The notes under the pieces: generated by a model
Told to the model about the DNA's origin: nothing
What the model saw: only the letters and a program-made list of their open reading frames with translations
Databases searched by the model: none
Made by a program: the position numbers and the translations under genes
Part shown: positions 9,077 through 19,086 of the stretch, one piece after another
Numbering within the stretch: the first letter of the stretch is position 1
Layout of the letters: the number at the start of each line of letters is the position of its first letter
Assembly (NCBI RefSeq): GCF_020103695.1
Contig: NZ_JAHXBF010000039.1
Span: 40,088-104,087, forward strand
From: Hyalangium versicolor
Lineage (GTDB): Bacteria; Myxococcota; Myxococcia; Myxococcales; Myxococcaceae
Reading direction: 5' to 3'
Length of the DNA stretch: 64,000 bases

Positions 9077-11896
9077 ATGAACCCCCATCCTGAACAGCAC
9101 TCGTCTGCAGAGGATGGACCACGCGGTGAGCTGGACGGGTTCTCGGCGCTGGAAGTGGTGGAGGCCCTCGAGGATGCCTTCCTCGCCGTGGATGTGGACC
9201 TGAAGATCCGGGCCGTGAACGCCGCGGCCGAGCGGCTCCTGGGGCTGTCTCGCTCGGAGCTGCTGGGAGTGGCGCTGGAGGAGATCCTGAACGGCAAGGA
9301 GTTCTCGCCGGCGCTCATCGACGGCTGCCTGCGCGCATTCACCGATCAGAAGCCCCTGCGCCTCATCGGGCACCGCGCCTCGGTGGATCAATGGCTGGAG
9401 ATCCGACTGCGTCCCCAGCGCAAGCAGGTGTGGCTCTTCCTGCGCGACGTCACCCAGGAGCACAAGACCGAGGAGCGCCTGCGCGAGTTCGAGCACCAGC
9501 AGGCCGTGCTCCGCTACGTCATCGCCAACGTGCCCCACGCCATCTTCTGGAAGGACCGCCAGGGCCACTTTCTCGGCGCCAACCAGAACTTCCTCAATGA
9601 CTGCGGCGTGGGCACGCTGGACAACCTGCTCGGCAAGACGGACTACGACATCTGGAGCAAGCGCGAGGAGGCGGACTCCTTCGTCCAGGTCGATCGCCGG
9701 GTGATGGACAGCGGCACGTCCATGCTCGATGTCGAGGAGCCCGTGCTGCGCGCGGATGGCTCGCAGCGCACGCTGCTCACCAGCAAGGTTCCCCTCCGAG
9801 ACGAGCGAGGCACCGTCATCGGCCTGCTGGGCATCTACGCGGACATCACCGAGCGCAAGCGCATCGAGGTGGAGCTGCACAAGGCCAAGGAGTCCGCCGA
9901 GGCCGCCGTCCGCGCCAAGAGCGAGTTCCTCACCGTCATGAGCCACGAGCTGCGCACCCCGCTGACCTTGATCCTGGGTCCGCTGGGCGTGCTGCTCTCC
10001 TCGAGCTCCGGAGATCTCTCCGACCGCATGCGGGTGGACCTCGAGCGCATCCACCGCAACGCCGAGCGGCTCTTCCGGCTCGTGGATGACATCCTGGACC
10101 ACCAGAAGGTGGAGGCCGGCCGCATGACGGTCGACTGGGAGCCCACCGAAGTCATCGCCCTCACCTCCCACATCGTGGAGGACGCGCGCTCGGCGGGAGC
10201 TACCCGAGGCATCGAGGTGCGCTTCGAGGCCGACCCGAGCGTCGGCTCGGTGCCGCTGGACCGGCGCAAGTTCGAGAAGATCGTCCTCAACCTCCTCGGC
10301 AACGCGCTCAAGTTCACTCCCGAGGGAGGCTCCATCACCGTGGCCTTGCACGCCGGGGACTCGGGGCTCGAGCTCTCGGTGAAGGACACCGGGCCCGGCA
10401 TTCCCAAGGCCCGACAGGGGCAGCTGTTCCAGCGCTTCCAGCAGCTCGACGGCTCGACCACACGCAAGCACGAGGGCACCGGCATGGGGCTGGCCATCGT
10501 GAAGGAGTTCACCGAGCTGATGGGCGGCCAGGTCGCCGTGGAGAGCGAGCTTGGTCAGGGCTCGCGCTTCATCGTCCGCCTGCCGGGGACCGCCGAGCAG
10601 CTCACGTCACCGAGGCCCGCGACCCCAGCCCCGATGCGGTCGAGCCCCGGCTACCGCGCGCACCTGATGCCTGCCCCCATTCCCATCCACATGATGCCTC
10701 GGGAGCGGACGGGCTCGGCGCCGCGGTTGCTCATCGCCGAGGACAACGCCGACATGCGGGGCTACCTGGCCGATCTGCTGTCGGCGGAGTACGACATCGA
10801 GCTGGCGGAGACCGGCAGGCAAGCATGGGAAGCCGTGCAGCAGCGGCGACCCCACGTCATTGTTTCGGATGTGATGATGCCGGAGATGGATGGCACGGAG
10901 CTGGTGGCGCGCCTCAAGGCGAGCGCTCGGTACCGGGACATCCCCGTCCTGCTGCTGACCGCGAAGTCCAGCCGCGAAGAGGCCATCGACGGCCTGGAGG
11001 CTGGAGCGGACGACTACCTGGGCAAGCCGTTCGGCCCCGACGAGCTCAAGGCCCGCGTGCGTGCCGCCGTGAGGCTGCATGACGTCTACCTGCAGCTGGA
11101 GAACCGCACCAGCGAGCTGGAGACCGCGCTGCGACAGCTGCGAGAGGCGCAGGAGCAGCTCGTGCAGAGCGCGAAGATGGCCGCCATGGGCACGCTGGTG
11201 GGTGGGCTCTGCCACGAGCTCAACAACCCGATGGCCGCCATCCGCATGAGCATCGAGATGCTGTCGCGCTATCCGCTCGGCTCGGAGGCCCGGCGGTCGG
11301 CATTCGAGGTCATCGATCGCCAGTCGAGGCGCTGCGCGGGCCTGCTGAAGGTGCTGCTCGAGTTCTCGGGCCGTCCGACGACCGTCCCCGTGCCGTGCGA
11401 GGTCCGGACGGTGGTGGGACGGGTCGCCGAGCTGGCTCGCTCCGAGGTGTCCCAGCGCGGGCTGCACCTGGAGCAGCGGCTCTCTGGCGTCGAGCCTCCA
11501 TGGCTTCACGTGCACGCGGAGGAGATGGAGACGGCTCTGCTCTGCGTGGTGAAGAACGCCCTGGAGGCCAGTCCGCCGGACGCCACCATCGTCATCGAGT
11601 CCCAGGCCCTGGCGCGAAACGGGGCACAGGGCGTGGAGTTGACCGTGCGTGACACCGGCTCCGGCATCCCCGAGGAGATGGTGTCCCGGGTCGTCGAGCC
11701 GTTCTTCACCACGAAGCCACCGGGAGAGGGCATCGGTCTGGGCCTCTCGTTGGCCCACCGCTTCATCGAAGCCCATGGGGGGACCTTGAATATCGAAAGC
11801 CAGATCGGAAAAGGGACAACGGTGCGCATGTGGCTGCCTGCTGCAGCCGTCCGCCAGCCGTCCGCCTCACGCGTCACGGAGGTTCGCGCGCGATGA
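9077..11896 (+). CDS. Hybrid sensor kinase: PAS-PAS-HisKA-HATPase-REC-HisKA-HATPase
   Basis: The product is 939 residues, with no signal peptide or membrane span, so a cytoplasmic sensor. Two PAS domains (about 25-125 and 150-275) precede a first kinase core with MSHELRTPL (phospho-His near 290) and a HATPase domain (NLLGNALKF, DTGPGIP, GTGMGLAI). A receiver follows (about 555-670, acceptor Asp near 598 in SDVMMP). A second, different kinase core has GGLCHELNNP (His near 712) and DTGSGIPEEM..FTTKPPGEGIGLGL. Having two complete kinase cores around one receiver is unusual but is seen in myxobacteria. Start ATG 9077 has AGGAGG 5 bp upstream. The stop overlaps an ATG (ATGA at 11893) that opens only a 20-codon frame. 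No dedicated output regulator is adjacent. Confidence 0.9.
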   Translation: MNPHPEQHSSAEDGPRGELDGFSALEVVEALEDAFLAVDVDLKIRAVNAAAERLLGLSRSELLGVALEEILNGKEFSPALIDGCLRAFTDQKPLRLIGHRASVDQWLEIRLRPQRKQVWLFLRDVTQEHKTEERLREFEHQQAVLRYVIANVPHAIFWKDRQGHFLGANQNFLNDCGVGTLDNLLGKTDYDIWSKREEADSFVQVDRRVMDSGTSMLDVEEPVLRADGSQRTLLTSKVPLRDERGTVIGLLGIYADITERKRIEVELHKAKESAEAAVRAKSEFLTVMSHELRTPLTLILGPLGVLLSSSSGDLSDRMRVDLERIHRNAERLFRLVDDILDHQKVEAGRMTVDWEPTEVIALTSHIVEDARSAGATRGIEVRFEADPSVGSVPLDRRKFEKIVLNLLGNALKFTPEGGSITVALHAGDSGLELSVKDTGPGIPKARQGQLFQRFQQLDGSTTRKHEGTGMGLAIVKEFTELMGGQVAVESELGQGSRFIVRLPGTAEQLTSPRPATPAPMRSSPGYRAHLMPAPIPIHMMPRERTGSAPRLLIAEDNADMRGYLADLLSAEYDIELAETGRQAWEAVQQRRPHVIVSDVMMPEMDGTELVARLKASARYRDIPVLLLTAKSSREEAIDGLEAGADDYLGKPFGPDELKARVRAAVRLHDVYLQLENRTSELETALRQLREAQEQLVQSAKMAAMGTLVGGLCHELNNPMAAIRMSIEMLSRYPLGSEARRSAFEVIDRQSRRCAGLLKVLLEFSGRPTTVPVPCEVRTVVGRVAELARSEVSQRGLHLEQRLSGVEPPWLHVHAEEMETALLCVVKNALEASPPDATIVIESQALARNGAQGVELTVRDTGSGIPEEMVSRVVEPFFTTKPPGEGIGLGLSLAHRFIEAHGGTLNIESQIGKGTTVRMWLPAAAVRQPSASRVTEVRAR

Positions 11897-12152
11897 ACGT
11901 CCTGGATTTCTGGGAGGATGAGGCTCCGCTCGCACTGGAGCTCCCTCGCTCCTGAGCCGCGCCGCGCCGCGATTCAATGAGAGATTCGCCGATGACCCTC
12001 CCGGGTCATGCATGACCACGTGAGCTCCTCCCTGCTCAGGAGCCGTCCGAGCCCTGTCATTCGTTCGCCAGCTATCATGGCTCGCATGTTTCAGGGTGCG
12101 GTGGTCTTGACCGCACCCGCGCGCGTATTCGTCCGTGGGGAGAGGCGCACTC

Positions 12153-15100
12153 ATGTTGGACATCCCAGGCTACAAGGTTCTTGGGACGATCAGAGCCACC
12201 GGCTCCAATGTGCTGTTTCATGCGGTGCGCGAGGCGGATGGGCTGCCCGTCATCATCAAGACGCCGATGATGTCCTCGCCAGGGCCGCGCGAGCGAGAGA
12301 GGTACCGGCGGGAGTTCAGCATCCTCCAGCGGCTCAGAGACGTGCGCGGCGTGGCCCGGCCGTTTGCTTGCGAGCGCATCCACGAGCGCCCCGTGTTGTT
12401 GCTGGAGCGGGTGCAGGGTGAGGCCCTGTCCGAGTCCGTGCGCCAGCCGATGGAGGCGACGCGATTCCTGACGCTCGCCGTCTCGCTGGCCTCCACGCTG
12501 ACCGAGGTGCACAGCCGCAACGTGATCCACAAGGACATCAAGCCGTCGAACATCATCCTGGAGCCGGGCGGAGAGGGGAGGTTGATCGACTTCGGAGTGG
12601 CGACGCTGCAGAAGGTGGAGCACCTGGACGCGGCTTCCGGGCACATGGTCGAGGGGACGCTGGCGTACATGTCGCCGGAGCAGACAGGGCGGATGAACCG
12701 CGCGGTGGACTACCGCACGGACTTCTACTCGCTAGGCGTCACCTTCTACGAGCTGCTCACGGGCCAGCGTCCGTTCCATGGGAAGGACGCGCTGGAGTGG
12801 TTCCACGCGCACATGGCGCAGAGCGCGAAGCCTCCGCACGAGGTGAACGCGGAGGTGCCCGCGGCGCTGTCCGCCATCGTGATGAAGCTGCTGGCGAAGG
12901 TCGCCGAGGAGCGCTACCAGAGCGCCGAGGGGCTGAAGGCGGACCTGGAGCGGTGCCGTGCGGGAGCCGTGCGCAGCGCTCCGGGCGAGTTCACGCCCGG
13001 CGAGCAGGATGTGCCCCACCAGTTCCAGCTGCCCCAGCGGCTCTACGGGCGCGACGCGCAGGTCTCGTCCCTGCTCCAGGGCTTCGAGCGCGTGGTGGCG
13101 AGCGGGAAGCCGGAGCTGTTCCTGGTGAGCGGGTACTCGGGCATTGGCAAGTCGTCGGTGGTGAACGAGCTGCACAAGCCGGTGGTGCAGCGGCGGGGCT
13201 TCTTCCTGACGGGGAAGTTCGACCAGTTCCAGCGGGATATTCCCTACGCCACCCTGTCGCAGGCCATCCGCCGGCTGGTGCAGCAGCTGCTGGTGGGCAC
13301 GGATGCGGAGCTGGAGAAGTGGCGCGAGCGGTTGAACCAGGCCTGGGAGGGGCAGGGCCAAGCGCTGGTGGACCTGGTGCCTCAGCTGGAACTGCTCGTC
13401 GGCAAGCAGCCGCCGCTGCCAGAGGTGTCGCCCGGCGAGGTCCACCTCCGCTTCCAGCGAGTGCTTCGCCAGTTCCTGGGAGTCTTCGCCATCACCGAGC
13501 ACCCACTGGTGGTGTTCCTGGATGATCTGCAGTGGGCGGATTTGGCCAGCCTGCGGCTCATCGAGCAGATGCTGCTGCAGTCCGAGAGCCTGCCCGTGCT
13601 GTGGATCGGCGCGTTCCGGGACAACGAGGTGAGCTCGGCGCACCCCCTGGTGCCGTTGCTGGAGGAGGTGCGCAAGGCCGGGGCTCCCATCTCCGACCTG
13701 CGGCTGGAGCCTCTGAGCCTGAAGCAGGTCGAGGCACTGGTGGCCGACACGCTGCCGGGCGCGACGGAAGAGCTCGTCGCTCCCCTCTCGGAGCTGGTGC
13801 ACGAGAAGACAGGCGGCAATCCCTTCTTCCTGATCCAGTTCCTGGTGACGCTGAGCCAGGACGGGCTGCTGACGCGCGCGCCCGGCGGAGGCTGGCGGTG
13901 GGATCGGGAAGCGGTGAGGGCTCGGAGCTACTCGGACAACGTGGTGGACTTCATGGTGGGCAAGCTGCGCCAGCTGCCCTCCGGGACGCAGCGCCTGCTG
14001 AGGCTGGCGGCGTGCGTGGGCAACGTCTTCTCACTCCAGATGCTGGGCACCGTCGGTGGCACGGACGAGGTGGGGGAGGTGGAGCAGGGGCTCGAGCCCG
14101 CGCTCCAAGAAGGCCTGCTGGCGCGCGTGGGCCCGGAGCAGTACCGCTTCTTCCATGACCGGATCCACCAGGCGGCCCACACCCTCAGCTCCGAGAAGGA
14201 GCGCCAGGCCACCCACCTGCGCATCGGCCGGCAGCTGCTGCGGAGCCTGTCCCCCGAGCAGCTGCGCCAGAACCTCTTCGACGTGGTCAGCCAGCTCGGT
14301 GCGGGCGTGGACTTGATCGAGGACCCGGCGGAGCGCCATCAGGTGGCGCGGTTGAACGCCGAGGCCGGTGCGAAGGCCGAGGCCGCGGTCGCGGCGGGTC
14401 CCGGCGTTGCCTACTTCAGCGCGGCCTTCGCGCTCATTCCTGGAGACCCCTGGGAGACGGACTACGAGCTGACCTTCCGCGTGCGGCTCGCCCGGGCTCG
14501 GTGCGAAGCCATGTGCGGCAATCTCGGCACGGCGCGCCAGCTGGCGGAGGAAGCTTGCGCTCGGGCACGCACTCGCGCGGACTTCAAGACTGCCTCCTGC
14601 TTGAAGAGCGACGTCTGCCTCGGGATGGGAGATATCACCGAGTCCATCCGCTGCATCCTGGACACCCTGGCGATGCTGGGGATTCCCATGCCATCGCACC
14701 CCAGCTGGGAGGAGGCGAGAGCGGCTCATGACGAGGTGTGGCGGGAGCTGGGAGAGCGCTCCATCGAGAGCCTCATCGACCTGCCGCCCATGGCCGATCC
14801 GGACATGAAGCTGTTGATGGGAGCGCTCGGCACGCTCTTCGCCAAGGCCTATGTCACCGACCTCCCCCTGCTCATCATCACCGTGAGCCGGATGGTTTCG
14901 CTCACCCTGCGCCACGGCCTCGCACCCGCGTCGGTGATCGGCCTGGGATGGTTCGGGCTGGTGACGGGCAGGGTGTCCAAGCGGTACCGGGAAGGCCATG
15001 CCTGGAACATGCTCGCTCGCGCGCTCGTCGAGCGGCACAACATCTCGATCCATCGATCGAGCGTGCTCCTCAGCACCCAGTGCGTGACGCTCTGGACCCG

Positions 15101-17447
15101 TCCTCCCTCCGAGGTGCAGGAGGCCACCCTCAGCGGGTTCCACCATGGGCTCCAGTCGGGCGACTTCTATATGGCCGCCTTCTGCAGCGCCATCTACGTC
15201 GGGAACTGCTTGTTCATGGGGCGCAACCTGGAGGACGTCCTGCAGGAGACGGTGACGCGCGGCGAGTTCATCCGCAAGACCGCGATCCGGGATGCGAACG
15301 AGATGCTCCTCGGTTTCCAGCGCGCCATCCGGCAGCTTCGCGGGGACACGCACTCATTCGGCACGCTGAGCGGGGACGGTTTCGACGAGCAGGCTTTCGA
15401 GGGCGGGTTGACGTCCGCCCGCATGAGCACCATTCGCGGTTGGTACTGGGGCCTCAAGCTCCAGGGGCGCTTCCTGTGTGGTGCCTGGAAGGAAGCCCTC
15501 GAAGCGGCGGAGAAGGTCTCCGAGCTCCTCTGGTCCTTGCTGGGCAGCTTCGTGAGGAGGGAGTTCCACCTCTACCGCGCGCTGTCGCTGGCCGCGTACT
15601 TCGAGGAGGCCACACCCGAGCAGCAGCGTTCCTCTCTCGAGCTCCTGCGCGGCGATCACCAGCAGCTGGCGGAATGGGCGGAGAACTGCCCCGAGACGTT
15701 CCGCGCGCCCGAGCGGATGGTGGCCGCGGAGTGGGCTCGACTCGAGGGGCGACCGGATGAGGCGACGCGCGCCTACGAGGAGGCCATCCGGGTGGCTCGG
15801 GAGAGCGGTGCCACCCAGTTCGTGGCCTTGGCCAGCGAGCTGGCGGCGAACTTCTGGCGCACGCGCCAGGCGCCCATCGTCGCGCACACCTTCGCGAGGG
15901 AGGCGCGGGCGGCGTATCTGCAGTGGGGAGCGTTGGGCAAGGTGCAGCAGCTGGACGGCCTGTGGCCGAACCTCGCGGTTGCGCAGGACGTCGTGGATGC
16001 GGAGACCAGCAGCAGCACGAACTCGACACAGATCGACGCGCTGACGGTGGTGAAGGCGCAGCAGGCGATCTCCGGCGAGATCGTGCTGGAGCGGCTGGTG
16101 ACGACGCTGCTGCAGGCTGCGATCGAGAACGCCGGTGCGCAGAGAGGAGCGCTGGTGCTGCCGAGCGGGGACACGCTGTCGGTGGTGGCCAGCAGTGAGG
16201 TGTCGCGGGGGAACCTGGGCGTGGAGGTGGGCAGAGGCGCCTCCCAGGAGCTGCCGTGGACGGTGCTGTCGTACGTGAAGCGCTCCCGAGAGCCAGTGCT
16301 GATTGGAGATACGTCGCGGCCGCACACGTTCGCCGGAGACGAGTACCTGTCGCGGGGCAAGGCGCGGTCGGTGCTGTGCCTGCCGCTGATGAGGCAGGAG
16401 CAGTTCAGCGGAGCACTGTACCTGGAGAACGACCTGGCCACCGATGCCTTCAGCCCGACCCGGCTGGCGCTGCTGGGGCACCTCGCGTCGCAGGCGGCCA
16501 TCTCGATCGAGAACGCGAGGCTGTACGCGGACGTGCAGCGGGCGCGGCAGGAGCTGAGGAAGGCCAACGACGAGCTGGAGCAGCGGGTGGAGGAGCGGAC
16601 GCGGGAGTTGAGGCAGGCGCAAGCGCGGCTGGTGGACACGGCGCGAGCGGTGGGAATGGCGGAGGTGGCCTCGAACGTGCTGCACAACGTGGGCAACGTG
16701 CTGACCAGCGCGGTCATCAATCTGGAGATGATGCAGCGGGCGGTGGGAGGCTCGAGGGTGGGCAAGCTGAAGCAGGCGACGAACCTGCTGCTGGAGCACC
16801 GCGCCGAGTTGACGAGCTTCCTGGCACAAGGGGCGAGAGGAGGGAACCTGCCGGAGTATCTCTCGGCCATCGCGGACGAGCTGGCGAGCGAGCAGATGAA
16901 GCTCGTGGAAGACATGGACGCGATGGGGCGGCACATCGAGCACATCCGAGCCATCGTGCAGGTGCAGCAGACGTACGCGAAGAGCTCGCTGATGACGGAG
17001 GAGTGCGACCTGGCGCAGTTGATCGAGGACGGGCTGAGGATCCAGATGCCCGCCTTGCAGCGCCACGGCGTGTCGGTGGTGCGCCAGCTGTCACCGGTGC
17101 CCAAGGTGAAGGTGGACAAGCACAAGGTGCTGCAGATCCTCATCAACCTGATCAGCAACGCGAAGTACGCGCTGGACGCGATGACCGAGGAGCAGCGTCA
17201 CCTGACGGTGAGGCTCATGGTGGAGGATGGGCTGGTGCGCATCCAGGTGATGGATGCGGGGATGGGAATTCCCGCCGAGGTCCGGGGCAAGCTGTTCGCG
17301 CACGGCTTCACCACGCGCAAGGACGGGCACGGCTTCGGGCTGCACTCGAGCGCGCTGGCGGCGCAGATGCTGGGAGGCCGCCTCACGCTGGAGAGCGAGG
17401 GGCCTGGCAAGGGCGCCGTGGCCACCCTGGAGCTTCCGGTCTCGTAG
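12153..17447 (+). CDS. Giant Ser/Thr kinase - AAA ATPase - GAF - histidine kinase protein
   Basis: The product is 1764 residues. Start ATG 12153 is supported by GGGGAGAGG about 6 bp upstream; GTG 12135 is in frame but lies inside that signal. Residues about 1-270 are a Ser/Thr kinase (HKDIKPSN, IDFGVAT, MSPEQTGRMNR). About 290-600 is an AAA_16-type ATPase (SGYSGIGKSS near 325, VVFLDDLQWAD). About 650-1270 is an alpha-helical TPR-like region. A GAF domain follows (about 1310-1455), then a coiled coil and a histidine-kinase core in which the phospho-His box is NVLHNVGNVLTS (near 1510), with a HATPase end (NLISNAKYALDAM, FTTRKDGHGFGLH). This architecture is a known bacterial multidomain class found in cyanobacteria and myxobacteria; ligands are unknown. 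No partner gene is adjacent. Confidence 0.92.
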   Translation: MLDIPGYKVLGTIRATGSNVLFHAVREADGLPVIIKTPMMSSPGPRERERYRREFSILQRLRDVRGVARPFACERIHERPVLLLERVQGEALSESVRQPMEATRFLTLAVSLASTLTEVHSRNVIHKDIKPSNIILEPGGEGRLIDFGVATLQKVEHLDAASGHMVEGTLAYMSPEQTGRMNRAVDYRTDFYSLGVTFYELLTGQRPFHGKDALEWFHAHMAQSAKPPHEVNAEVPAALSAIVMKLLAKVAEERYQSAEGLKADLERCRAGAVRSAPGEFTPGEQDVPHQFQLPQRLYGRDAQVSSLLQGFERVVASGKPELFLVSGYSGIGKSSVVNELHKPVVQRRGFFLTGKFDQFQRDIPYATLSQAIRRLVQQLLVGTDAELEKWRERLNQAWEGQGQALVDLVPQLELLVGKQPPLPEVSPGEVHLRFQRVLRQFLGVFAITEHPLVVFLDDLQWADLASLRLIEQMLLQSESLPVLWIGAFRDNEVSSAHPLVPLLEEVRKAGAPISDLRLEPLSLKQVEALVADTLPGATEELVAPLSELVHEKTGGNPFFLIQFLVTLSQDGLLTRAPGGGWRWDREAVRARSYSDNVVDFMVGKLRQLPSGTQRLLRLAACVGNVFSLQMLGTVGGTDEVGEVEQGLEPALQEGLLARVGPEQYRFFHDRIHQAAHTLSSEKERQATHLRIGRQLLRSLSPEQLRQNLFDVVSQLGAGVDLIEDPAERHQVARLNAEAGAKAEAAVAAGPGVAYFSAAFALIPGDPWETDYELTFRVRLARARCEAMCGNLGTARQLAEEACARARTRADFKTASCLKSDVCLGMGDITESIRCILDTLAMLGIPMPSHPSWEEARAAHDEVWRELGERSIESLIDLPPMADPDMKLLMGALGTLFAKAYVTDLPLLIITVSRMVSLTLRHGLAPASVIGLGWFGLVTGRVSKRYREGHAWNMLARALVERHNISIHRSSVLLSTQCVTLWTRPPSEVQEATLSGFHHGLQSGDFYMAAFCSAIYVGNCLFMGRNLEDVLQETVTRGEFIRKTAIRDANEMLLGFQRAIRQLRGDTHSFGTLSGDGFDEQAFEGGLTSARMSTIRGWYWGLKLQGRFLCGAWKEALEAAEKVSELLWSLLGSFVRREFHLYRALSLAAYFEEATPEQQRSSLELLRGDHQQLAEWAENCPETFRAPERMVAAEWARLEGRPDEATRAYEEAIRVARESGATQFVALASELAANFWRTRQAPIVAHTFAREARAAYLQWGALGKVQQLDGLWPNLAVAQDVVDAETSSSTNSTQIDALTVVKAQQAISGEIVLERLVTTLLQAAIENAGAQRGALVLPSGDTLSVVASSEVSRGNLGVEVGRGASQELPWTVLSYVKRSREPVLIGDTSRPHTFAGDEYLSRGKARSVLCLPLMRQEQFSGALYLENDLATDAFSPTRLALLGHLASQAAISIENARLYADVQRARQELRKANDELEQRVEERTRELRQAQARLVDTARAVGMAEVASNVLHNVGNVLTSAVINLEMMQRAVGGSRVGKLKQATNLLLEHRAELTSFLAQGARGGNLPEYLSAIADELASEQMKLVEDMDAMGRHIEHIRAIVQVQQTYAKSSLMTEECDLAQLIEDGLRIQMPALQRHGVSVVRQLSPVPKVKVDKHKVLQILINLISNAKYALDAMTEEQRHLTVRLMVEDGLVRIQVMDAGMGIPAEVRGKLFAHGFTTRKDGHGFGLHSSALAAQMLGGRLTLESEGPGKGAVATLELPVS

Positions 17448-17726
17448 CCATGGGACGCACGGGGGCCTTCCCGCGATGGGGGGGGAACGCGCGCGGCCAT
17501 GACGCGGAATTCATCCTGGGAAATGCGACTAGAAAATGGAGCCCCTGTCGTCAGTGAGGAAGTCAGGGCCTGGAGCGAAGAGCCCTGGCTTCCTCATCCA
17601 GGCACTCACAGGAGCATCCTGCACATGTTCGAACATCTGATCCGTCGTGTCCTTCCGCGGCCCTCCTCCTCAGCCCCGAGATCGAGCCGGGTGGAATTCC
17701 CCACCCAGACTCTGGGAGGCCATGGC

Positions 17727-18035
17727 ATGAAGTTCCTGATGGGGGTAGGCCTTGTCGCGACCCTCGCCGTGGGATGTGGAGGCTCGGAGCTGGAGACCGA
17801 GGAGCCGTCCGCGCAGCAGAGTGAGCAGGTGCCCGGGGATACTCGGGAGAGCCTGGCGAACTCCTGCACGTACAAGGGCATGACCCCTCTCGCCTACGGC
17901 TGCCGCCCCGCCAGCCCCTCATGCCCCAGCGGCTGGTCCTATTATACGTACAGCAAGGTCTACAGGTGCTGCGAGGCCGGCATCTGCTACGACGAGTACG
18001 ACAACCACCTGGTGGAGCTGTACACCTGCTGCTGA
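17727..18035 (+). CDS. Cys-rich small lipoprotein
   Basis: The product is 102 residues. Start ATG 17727 has GGGAGG about 6 bp upstream; longer in-frame starts lack a plausible site. The signal MKFLMGVGLVATLAVGC ends in a clear lipobox (AVGC, Cys17). An acidic Ser/Glu spacer follows, then a domain with eight Cys (SCTYKGMTPLAYGC, SPSCPSGW, YRCCEAGICY, LYTCC), probably disulfide-bonded. I do not recognise the family. About 280 bp of apparently non-coding DNA separates it from the giant kinase upstream. It converges with the nucleoside hydrolase operon 45 bp downstream. Confidence 0.7.
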   Translation: MKFLMGVGLVATLAVGCGGSELETEEPSAQQSEQVPGDTRESLANSCTYKGMTPLAYGCRPASPSCPSGWSYYTYSKVYRCCEAGICYDEYDNHLVELYTCC

Positions 18036-18080
18036 CCCCGGCTCTCCCATGGGCGTCCCGTCGCCCGACACCCAGGCAAC

Positions 18081-19040
18081 TCAGCGTGCCAGCTGCTGCA
18101 GAACGTAGTCGTAGAAACCGCTGATGTTGGTGAACGAGCCCACGACGTCGATGGCCCGGCCGCTCTCGCTGGGCACGAGGGCGCCCAACATGCCGGTGTC
18201 CTCCGTCACCACGGCCAACTGGAGCGTCTGGGGCGCTGCGTAGAGATCCGGCCGGGCGAGCCAGACGGCTGCCGTGACGTCCCACATGTCATAGAAACTC
18301 TCGGCCGCGACGAACTCGTAGCTCTGGTACGCGAGGTTGGAGGTCGGGTACCGCTTCGCGTTCTCGAGGAGCCGGCTCATGAAGGAGGCCGTGATCGCAG
18401 CGCTGTTGGTGATGTCGAGCGGGAACAACGTGATCGGGAACGTCGTGTTGCGGAAGACCCGGTCGGCCGCGAACGGATCCCAGAACACGTTCCACTCGGC
18501 ATAGGGGTTGGCGACGCCGGGCGGCAGCGTCTGGGGATCGAGGTTGCCACCCACGTTGATGGCCCCGCCCATCCAGACGACGCGGCCGATCTTCGCGATC
18601 AGCGCCGCGCCATCCGCGCGATCGAGGAGCATGGCCAGCGGGGTAAATGGTCCCGTACAGAGCACGGTCACGGGCTCGGTGGCGCTCTGCAGAACCTCTC
18701 GCAGCAGGGCATCGCCGTCGCGATAGGGCGTCGCGAGGGGCTGCAGCGCTTGCAGCATGGCGAGGCTATCCTGCTTGATGCAGTCGCCGCGGTACTCCCA
18801 GGGAAAGGGGTTGTAGCCGCGGGCCGCCGAGAGCCCGAGAGGGATGTTGGTGCGGCCGATGAACTGCTGGATGCGCCAGGCGGCATTCATGGCGGGGGTC
18901 GTGATGCAGTCCCCGTTGACCACGACGATGGCACGCAGGTCAATGCCAGACATCGTGGTGAGCAGGATGGTCGCCATGTACTCGTCGATGGCGGCGTCGT
19001 GCAGGAGGACCACAGGGGTGGAGAGATTCGAAGTGCTCAT
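18081..19040 (-). CDS. Nucleoside hydrolase family protein (variant metal site)
   Basis: The product is 319 residues of the inosine/uridine-preferring nucleoside hydrolase fold. These enzymes hydrolyse the N-glycosidic bond of nucleosides. I chose ATG 19040 (MSTSNLSTPV), with GAGGA upstream on the coding strand. Family features seen: VTVLCTGPFTPLAMLL, VVWMGGAINVGGN, AEWNVFWDP. The usual N-terminal calcium motif DTDPGIDD reads LHDAAIDE here: the first Asp is Leu and the last is Glu, while two Asp remain. Activity is therefore uncertain. It is the last gene of a three-gene minus-strand operon, 46 bp after the molybdenum hydroxylase, so it probably works on related substrates. Confidence 0.8.
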   Translation of the reverse strand: MSTSNLSTPVVLLHDAAIDEYMATILLTTMSGIDLRAIVVVNGDCITTPAMNAAWRIQQFIGRTNIPLGLSAARGYNPFPWEYRGDCIKQDSLAMLQALQPLATPYRDGDALLREVLQSATEPVTVLCTGPFTPLAMLLDRADGAALIAKIGRVVWMGGAINVGGNLDPQTLPPGVANPYAEWNVFWDPFAADRVFRNTTFPITLFPLDITNSAAITASFMSRLLENAKRYPTSNLAYQSYEFVAAESFYDMWDVTAAVWLARPDLYAAPQTLQLAVVTEDTGMLGALVPSESGRAIDVVGSFTNISGFYDYVLQQLAR

Positions 19041-19086
19041 GGAGTTCCTCGGGAGAAAGGGTGATTCGTGGAGTACGTGTTCGTGC

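Noticed and set aside
11893..11955. A 20-codon frame overlapping the stop of the hybrid kinase (ATGA)
   Set aside because: It is too short, has no own ribosome site and no recognisable features.
12135..12152. GTG 12135 as the start of the giant kinase
   Set aside because: It lies inside the ribosome site of the better ATG 12153.
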